Shown here: in pieces, positions 57,788 to 64,000 of the stretch
How the letters are laid out: each line of letters opens with the position of its first letter
Position numbering within the stretch: position 1 is the stretch's first letter
Source: Orobanche coerulescens
Lineage: Eukaryota; Streptophyta; Magnoliopsida; Lamiales; Orobanchaceae
Assembly: GCA_033398695.1 (NCBI GenBank)
Contig: CM065818.1
Location: forward strand, 36,604,001 to 36,668,000
Reading direction: 5' to 3'
DNA: 64,000 nt
Notes under the pieces: generated by a model
What the model saw: the letters and a program-made list of their open reading frames with translations, nothing else
What the model was told of the DNA's origin: nothing
The model's database searches: none
Position numbers and translations under genes: made by a program

Positions 57788-59065
57788 GCAGACTGGAGGG
57801 GAGTACTTGACCTTTTACTTTTAGTGCATATCATTTTTTGTCCATTGAGGTCAATGTACGTCCTAAGTTTGGGGGGGATTTACTTTCAGTTTCTACATTC
57901 ATTGCTGTACCTTATTTTATTGCTGTACTTTATTTCATTGCACTTTTCATTTCTTTGCGTAAAATTTTTTTTTTTTAGATAGCCTTGCTTGTCTTAGTTT
58001 TTCTTTATTCGTGAATTTTTCGTGCTTCTATTTGTGTGATACTGATGTTACGACACTGTTTTTCTCTCTGAAGAAGCGGTCGAGTTCTAGTCGAGTTGTA
58101 GTCAGTTATTTCTGTTCTGCTTAGTGTTCATTTAGGTCCAAAATTTTTCGTGATTGTAGAAGTCTTGGCAGATAAGAGACGATACATACTTGTTTTTAAA
58201 TCACCGTCAATACGTTTGGTTACATCTTCTGGATAGTGAGTTGTACTATTTCATTAGTCGTGTTGGCACTTAGATTGAGTTTAGAGTCGGTCAGTTTTTC
58301 CCAAAAAGTCGAGATAATGTGTTCTATGAAGGGAAGTCTAGTAACCGGGGGCATTCGCGTGACCCGTTGTTTACTCTCGCGTAAAACGACGACCCTGATT
58401 AGACTAGTGATTTAGATATTTCACATGTGCCAATGAGAGGGAGCCTAGTAACCGGGGGTATTCGCGTGACCCGCTGTTTACTCTCGCGTAAAACGGCAAC
58501 CTTGATTCGGACATGCAGAAATTATGTATTCGAGTTGTTTCTCCGCTGTAGACGGGAACTTAGTAACTAGAAGCATCCATGTGCCCCATGAGTGTCTTTT
58601 ACGTCAAACGGTTTTCCAATACATGAGAATGGAGTTTCCACCTAGGATTATCCCGATGAAACATCCCGAGATCCTAACCTAGTGGTCAAATCGAATCGAT
58701 TCTTGAGCATATATATAAGGGAATACCGTCCGAGGTTTAATTGTTATGAAACTCGTGAAAATTGTGCCTTCGATTGTGGAACGGACGAACTAGCTCGTTT
58801 ATTTTAGCCTTTTATATTGACGGTCGATTTGAATCACGCTTTGTTAATCTTTGAGCCGGATTTTCTTCATGAACGAGTGATTAGATGAAGTTGATTTCTT
58901 TGCAGAATCATTATTCGAGTGCAAATTTCGCTTTTACGACACTCGGATTATTTAGAGAGACTTACGTAATAGTATTGATTAGGTTGAACACTATGAGTTG
59001 CACGATGATTCACGACATTCTTTATTGAATTTAATTCTTTTTTGCTTGAGGACAAGCAAAGGCTT
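57788..59065. other. H 3' non-coding region
   Basis: T-rich sequence with no gene. A tract TAAGTTTGGGGGGGATT near 57870-57886 closely resembles the true polypurine tract. Three imperfect repeats of about 109-bp period (near 58339, 58447 and 58561) share TAGTAACCGGGGGNATTCG and ACTCTCGCGTAAAACG. Confidence 0.7.
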
Positions 59066-59080
59066 AAGTTTGGGGGTATT
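59066..59080 (+). other. H polypurine tract
   Basis: AAGTTTGGGGGTATT directly before the 3' LTR. Confidence 0.9.
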
Positions 59081-60392
59081 TGTTAGGCGTATTTTTATAC
59101 GCTTATTTATCATTATTTTGTAGTGTTTTGGTGAGTGAAATTGTCTAAATAAGCTTTTAATGCCTTAATTTTGTATGATTGACAGGAAATTGAAGTCCGG
59201 AAGCTAAAACGAGGCAAAACAGTAAAAGCAAATCTGGACTATGAGCCGCAGACAAGGAAGGTGGCCGCGCCACAGAAGACACCAAATGAGCGCAGAGTGA
59301 ATCAGACTCTGGCCGCGGCACATCCCAGGTGATCCGCGGCACAGAAGAATTAATTAACGCCCAGGCATTCAGCTGAAGGCGATGTGCCGCGGCACAGGTT
59401 TAGTGCGCCGCGGCACACTTGGCGGTTTTTGTATGCCCGCGCGGATTTTGAGCAGTTTCGAAGCCAGTTTTCGACCGACTAATACGGACGCGATTTGTGG
59501 ATGTGCTGAGCTATAAATAGGGTTTAAGACCCTAATTAAAGAATCTTTGGATCTTGAATATTTTAGAGCTTAAGCTTGGAGACGGCAGAAGAGGAGGGAA
59601 GCAGAAGACTTCAAGGGCAGAGGGCGGAAGCTGAAGAACGGAGGAATCCGAGCTTCATCTGCGTTTGAATTTTATGCTTTCGTTTATTTATTCTATATTT
59701 TCAATTATTAGTATGTCAGGCTAAAGCCCTAATCTAGGGTTTTGATGAAACCTTTGTTTTGACGAATTGATTGAGATTATCCAATTTATTACCTTTTTAT
59801 TGAGTTTTCCCAATTGTGTTTAATGCTTGCAATTATCTGGCCAATAGTTGTATTGATTTAATCATTCACTTCGAATCGGGAGAGGAGATTTGGTGAGGAA
59901 CTATTGGTGAGGACCGTTTATTCATGAGATAGGAATATACTCATAGGAACTACGTGGCCTTTAGGAGATTTCATGCTTTTTGCCTATCGACGAATTAATT
60001 CACCTAGGGATAGAGTGCGTTATTCGCCTTTAGATAAATCTATTGACCTCGGGAGAGGCGGTAGAATATATTAGCAATCTCCGCCTTCAATAAATTGGGA
60101 AAATTATTTATCACGGATAATCGAGAGTAAATTCGGATAAACTAAGGTGGATTCAGAACCCTAGACTTATTCATCATTTGATTTATTTTATTCAAGCCAT
60201 CGTTTTATACTAGTCTTTTAGTAATTCTTCTAGTTATTAATTACAAAATCCCAAATTCGATTGTTCAAATAAAATTGGAATACGAAAAAATCGGTAGTTA
60301 GAGATTCAATCCTCGTGGGAATGATACTCTACTTATCACTTTATTACTTGTAAACGATGACGTGCACTTGCGTGTAAAGAAATATCGCAACA
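59081..60392 (+). repeat. H 3' LTR
   Basis: 1312 bp; palindrome TGTGCCGCGGCACA at 59383-59396, TATA box at 59512-59519, as in the 5' copy. The array at 59225-59350 differs from the 5' copy. Confidence 0.95.
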
Positions 60393-61558
60393 TGGAGCAA
60401 CCCCCTGGTTTTGTCAAAGGAGACAAAGTCTACAAACTTTTGAAGGCTCTATATGGACTTAAGCAAGCACTAAGAGAATGGTATGAAACATTATTCGTGT
60501 TTCTTGAGAAGAATGGATTCAGCAAAGGCAAGGTGGATAAGACCCTATTCAGAGTGGAGCATGAAGACCACATATTATTAGTCCAAATATATGTGGATGA
60601 TATCATATTTGGCTCAACCAATCTATAGCTATGTGAGAAGTTCTCAAATCTCATGCAAGGAGAATTTGAGATGAGTATGATGAGCAAGCTTAATTTCTTT
60701 CTAGGACTGCAAGCTAAGCAGATGGAAAATGGAATTTTCATCAACCAGGCCAAATACACCAGAGATCTAATCAAAATATTTGGAATGGAATCAGCCAAAA
60801 CAGCAAAAATTCCTATGATCACAAGCACACATCTTGAAGCAGATGAAGAAGGCATATCAGTGGACTCAACCCACTACAGAGGACTCATTGGATCACTTCT
60901 TTATCTGACTGCAAGCAGGCCAGACATTTCATATGCTGTAGGAGTATGTGCAAGATTCCAGTCTAAACACAAGCAGTCACACCTGGAAGCAGCTAAGAGA
61001 ATCATCAAATATCTCAAGTCTACCATTAATGTCGGTTTATGGTACCCTAAAGATGACAACTTTGAGCTTTCAGGATATTCAGATGCAGATTTCACAGGAT
61101 GTAAGATCAATAGGAAAAGCACTAGTAGAACGTGCCAATTCCTAAGAACCAGACTGATATCCTGGTTTAGCAAGAAGCAGATATCTAACTCTATCTCAAC
61201 AACAGAGTCAGAGTATCTAGGTGCAGGTAGCTGTTGTGCCCAGATCTTGTGGATCAGACAACAGCTAAGGGATTACAATATAATTGCAAATGAAGTTCCA
61301 ATTTGGTGCGACAACAATAGTGCAATTGCAATCACCAACAATCTGGTATTGCACTCAAGGACGAAGCACATTGATGTTAAGCATCACTTCATTAGAGATC
61401 ACGTGCTTAATAAGAGAGTCAGGGTTGAAAGAGTCAGCACAGAATATCAGATTGCTGACATTTTCACCAAACCTTTACCAGAAGAAAGGTTTTTGGAGCT
61501 GAGCAGGGAACTTGGACTACTAGATTGGGAATCTAGTACAGATGAAAAAGCTACCTGA
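60393..61558 (+). pseudogene. F reverse transcriptase C-terminal half and RNase H
   Basis: Joins 51371 to give VYVE-QPPGFVKGD. Then KVYKLLKALYGLKQALREWY, LLVQIYVDDIIFGSTN (catalytic YVDD), one in-frame stop TAG at 60626-60628, LLYLTASRPDISYAVGVCAR, GYSDADFTGCKINRKSTS (RNase H Asp), STTESEYLGAGSCCAQILWI (Glu), WCDNNSAIAITNN (Asp) and IADIFTKPLPEERF. Stop at 61556-61558. Apart from the TAG, the frame is intact. Confidence 0.9.
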
Positions 61559-62013
61559 AGACCAGATCAGACGAACAAAGGAAGTTACCTGATCAGACCA
61601 TACAAAAAGACGAAGGACGGACTAAGCTAACCACAGGCATCAGAACCTACATGGAGCAGACAAGGAGTCACCTGATGCAGAGCAGTCAAACAGTCAACGG
61701 TCAACCAGCTAAGTTTTCTAATTTTGACCGACTACTGAATAATTTATTATTATTTAATTACACATGGCAATCTCACGTTCACGATTACACGATGACAAGC
61801 TAACACTCTTACACGTTCACACGACCCCACTAATTCAAAATTTGAACCGACTTAAAATTAAAATAATATTAAAATCCAAACATCGCTTCAATTTCTTTTT
61901 AAATACGAAAAGGCGTTTCACTTTACCTTCTTCACGCTTAAGAACCCTAGTTTTCAAGAGCAAAAACCCTTTTGAATTTTCATACACTCAGAAGAAACAT
62001 TTCTTGCGCAGAA
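61559..62013 (+). promoter_or_regulatory. F region between pol and third ORF, with W-box cluster
   Basis: 455 bp without coding. AGTCAA (61684), AGTCAA (61692), GGTCAA (61699) and TTGACC (61724) give four W-box cores in 46 bp, followed by an A/T-rich stretch (61740-61756). The same motif class is clustered in the F LTR. It could be an internal promoter for the third ORF. Confidence 0.45.
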
Positions 62014-64000
62014 ATGGAAGCATACTTCAACGGAGTTAACCTTAAGGCGGTGAAGGACCAGATTATCTTCTCACTGGTCATCGATTTTGAAGGTTTGCTC
62101 GAGGCGAACCTGGACAACAACGATGTGCGACAACTCATCAGAGCGATGAAGGCAAATGGGATCTACCCATTTCTGGATATTAGTCCCAAACATCTTTTCA
62201 AGGAGGCTGTTATCGCTTTTTACCGAGAGGCCCGAGTGCTCGAATCAGGCATAAGGAGCTCTATTTGTGGAATCCAAGTGGATATTACTCCAGAATCGGT
62301 CGGTAAAATCTTCGGGATGAAATCCCACGGCATGGCTGTCGAAGCCCTAAAGCAGAACGCAGCCGACACATGGCTGAAAATCAAGGTTGTCGACCAGCCA
62401 GAAAAGTTAAAGCTGACCACCAAAAGGAGCGAATTGAAGAAGGAGTATCGCTATGCGTTGGATATAACCAACAAAATAGTGATGGGGATGGCGGGCAGCT
62501 ACGACCAATTGTCGTCAGCCAAGTTCATGGCGCTGGGAGCACTTATTCAAGACGAACGAATTGACTAGGCTGATTACATCTTCATGCAATTGGTGCGTGA
62601 GGTGAACAAAGCCGAGTGGCTTGTTGAAGAAAAGAGATTCAAATCCAAACTGGCGTTCGGAACGCAGCTTAGTTGGATGTTGGAGCAGCTTGGTGTGGCA
62701 AAGGGAAACACTGACCCCTTCCACATCAACAAGAGACTTGGTCATTTAGACCAAGAGACCCTGAGGAGTCTAGGAGGTGAGAGGAAAGCAGCTCAGATAC
62801 TAAAGGAAATGTATGTAGAGCGAACTCCCTACAGATACCCTGTGAGCTCAAGCGAGTCAGACGAAGATCAAGCTGAAGCCAGGGATCAACCTGCAGCCAG
62901 GTCTGACTCAGACTCAGACAAAACTCCTATTGCCATCCATTTCAAAAGAAGGGGACCAGCCCCTGGTGAGCCATCCGTGATTCACTCCTCACCAGAACCT
63001 TCACCCAAAAGACCCAAGCGATTGTTTGATGAGGAGGAGCAGCCAGATAATTTTACTACACCTGAACCCATTCACATGGAGGATCAGCCTGCTCCCTCCA
63101 GCCTGGAGACCCAAATGGTTCCTGTTCTAACCCCTCATTTTGTATCTGAGGAAGAAGAAGCAGGTTTGATTATCCTGATTCCAGAAGCAAATTATTCTTT
63201 TAATCTGGTGGAAAATAATTTTTTAAACCTGTCTGTAGAGCAACTTTTACTTGTAAAATCTCATGCTCTAAAACATTCTTTTATTGAAATTTTTGAGGAA
63301 TAGAAAACCCTTAAAACTGTTCCATTCGCTTAACTTCAAGCTTTCATTGAAGGGAGTAGCTGGGAGTATCCCCAGGCTACAGAGGATCTGCTCACACATT
63401 TTTGCAATGAGACAGATCTGATTTTACTACTTCAGGAAGGCTGGTTCATGTCCAATTTTAAAACAAACATGGACCAGCTCCTCCATCTTATAATGGCAAG
63501 TGTTTTTGATGGTACCCTGAATAGAGATGGGGAGGTAGTTGAAAAATAAATAAGAATTGAAGAAGTAGTGGAGGAAGAAGAAAAGGAAGATAAAGAAGAC
63601 ATCATTGTAATAGAAGATGAAGAGGAGAGACAGGAGGAAGGAGAAAAAGAAAAAGAAAACATTTTAGTTGAAAAACAGTCTGCAGAAGAAGAGATCGAAA
63701 AAACTGAGGATTTGGTGGATGAAGGAGAAGAATAAGGAGAGGAAGTTGATAAGGAGGAAGAAGAAGAAAAAGATGATGATGATGAGGAAAAAGATAATAA
63801 AAAGGATGATGATGATGCTGATGATGATGATAAAAAGGGTGATGAGAGAGAAAAGAGAGAGGATGAAGAGAAGGATGAAGAGAAGGAAGATGAGAAGGAT
63901 GAAGAGAAGGAAGGAGATAAGGAAGAAGAAGAAAAGGAAAAGGAGAAGGAAGATAAGGAAGAGGAAGGAGAAAAAGAGAAATAGGCTGAAGGAAAAGGAG
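62014..64000 (+). pseudogene. F third ORF (post-pol), acidic tail, runs off window
   Basis: ATG at 62014 (MEAYFNGVNLKAVKDQIIFS). One frame runs to at least about 63983, broken by stops at 62566-62568, 63301-63303, near 63331, 63547-63549, near 63733 and near 63982, several of which would be CAG or CAA if C-to-T changes are undone. The N-terminal part contains FYREARVLESGIRSSICGIQ and VDITPESVGKIFGMKSHGM, similar to the H second ORF. The middle is Pro/Ser/Asp/Gln-rich with a KRRG basic patch. From 63560 the product is almost entirely Glu, Asp and Lys, coded by a purine-rich strand. The position matches the env-like ORF of SIRE-type elements, but no signal peptide or clear membrane segment is seen. 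Confidence 0.75.

Larger units (their letters stand above)
51372..60392 (+). mobile_element. H: Athila-like gypsy element lacking RT and integrase
   Basis: TSD TGGAG at 51367-51371 and 60393-60397. LTRs of 1310 and 1312 bp, PBS TGGCGCCGTTGCCGGGG and PPT TTTGGGGGTATT. Interior: degraded gag, protease, a GC-rich palindrome array, a second ORF and a long 3' region. The gag and protease match Athila-type elements. RT, RNase H and integrase are absent, so it is non-autonomous. Confidence 0.95.
37028..64000 (+). mobile_element. F: SIRE/Maximus-like Ty1/copia element with third ORF
   Basis: The 5' LTR is at 37028-38505, PBS at 38508, gag-pol from 38585 to 61558 with G and H inserted, then a third ORF from 62014 running off the window. 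A gag with a long coiled-coil extension and a post-pol ORF fit the SIRE/Maximus lineage. The 3' LTR is outside the window. Reading frame is almost fully kept; the damage is mainly in-frame stops. Confidence 0.85.

Noticed and set aside
1..64000. Host protein-coding genes, rRNA or tRNA genes
   Set aside because: Every coding stretch I could identify belongs to a retrotransposon, and the tRNA-like strings are 12-18 bp primer-binding sites only.
62014..64000. F third ORF as a true viral envelope gene
   Set aside because: Position fits the env-like label, but no signal peptide, membrane segment or fusion-type features are visible.

Overview
The window is a block of nested plant LTR retrotransposons. 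I found no host gene, rRNA, tRNA or CRISPR array. The families (Ty3/gypsy Tekay-like chromoviruses, Tat and Athila; Ty1/copia including a SIRE/Maximus-like element), the 5-bp target duplications and the TG...CA termini point to repeat-rich heterochromatin of a flowering plant. The species cannot be named from this.

Layout. (1) 1-4898: T1, a gutted Tekay-like gypsy element on + with a long 5' LTR, a PBS, a non-coding interior and a 3' LTR stub. (2) 4890-36384: copia element B on +, truncated at its 5' side. Its pol is split by two related Tat-lineage gypsy elements in opposite orientation: A (5751-14264, minus, TSD GGAGG) and C (15320-25763, plus, TSD GTGGC). Its 3' LTR is split by a solo gypsy-type LTR, I (26743-28261, TSD ATATA), and by a small copia element, D (29079-36019, TSD GTAAG). 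(3) 36385-37027: a fragment of another copia element, E. (4) 37028-64000 and beyond: F, a SIRE/Maximus-like copia on +. It is split by the chromovirus G (42186-50681, minus, TSD GATAA) and by the Athila-like H (51372-60392, plus, TSD TGGAG). Removing G and H restores one continuous F reading direction.

Three elements or element families carry an extra gene besides gag-pol. A and C carry an antisense four-exon gene between pol and the 3' LTR, with its own TATA box. H has a second ORF behind an internal promoter-like region and a probable 5'UTR intron. F has a third ORF after pol with a very acidic tail. The extra ORFs of F (copia) and H (gypsy) share a local motif. In each case the cis-motif class found in the LTR U3 is repeated in front of the extra ORF.

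The most distinctive signal is regulatory. The gypsy LTRs T1, G, I, A/C and H each carry a family-specific set of GC-rich perfect or near-perfect palindromes shortly upstream of the LTR TATA box (a weak TATA in G). Cores are TTACGGCCGTAA in T1, CGTGCCGATCGGCACG in G, GTCGGTC-GT-GACCGAC in I, GCGATCGC in A/C and GTGCCGCGGCAC in H. In G and H the two sister LTRs are nearly identical except inside this array. Every protein-coding frame is broken or partial, so the window looks transpositionally dead, although A and C could have been mobilised in trans in the past.
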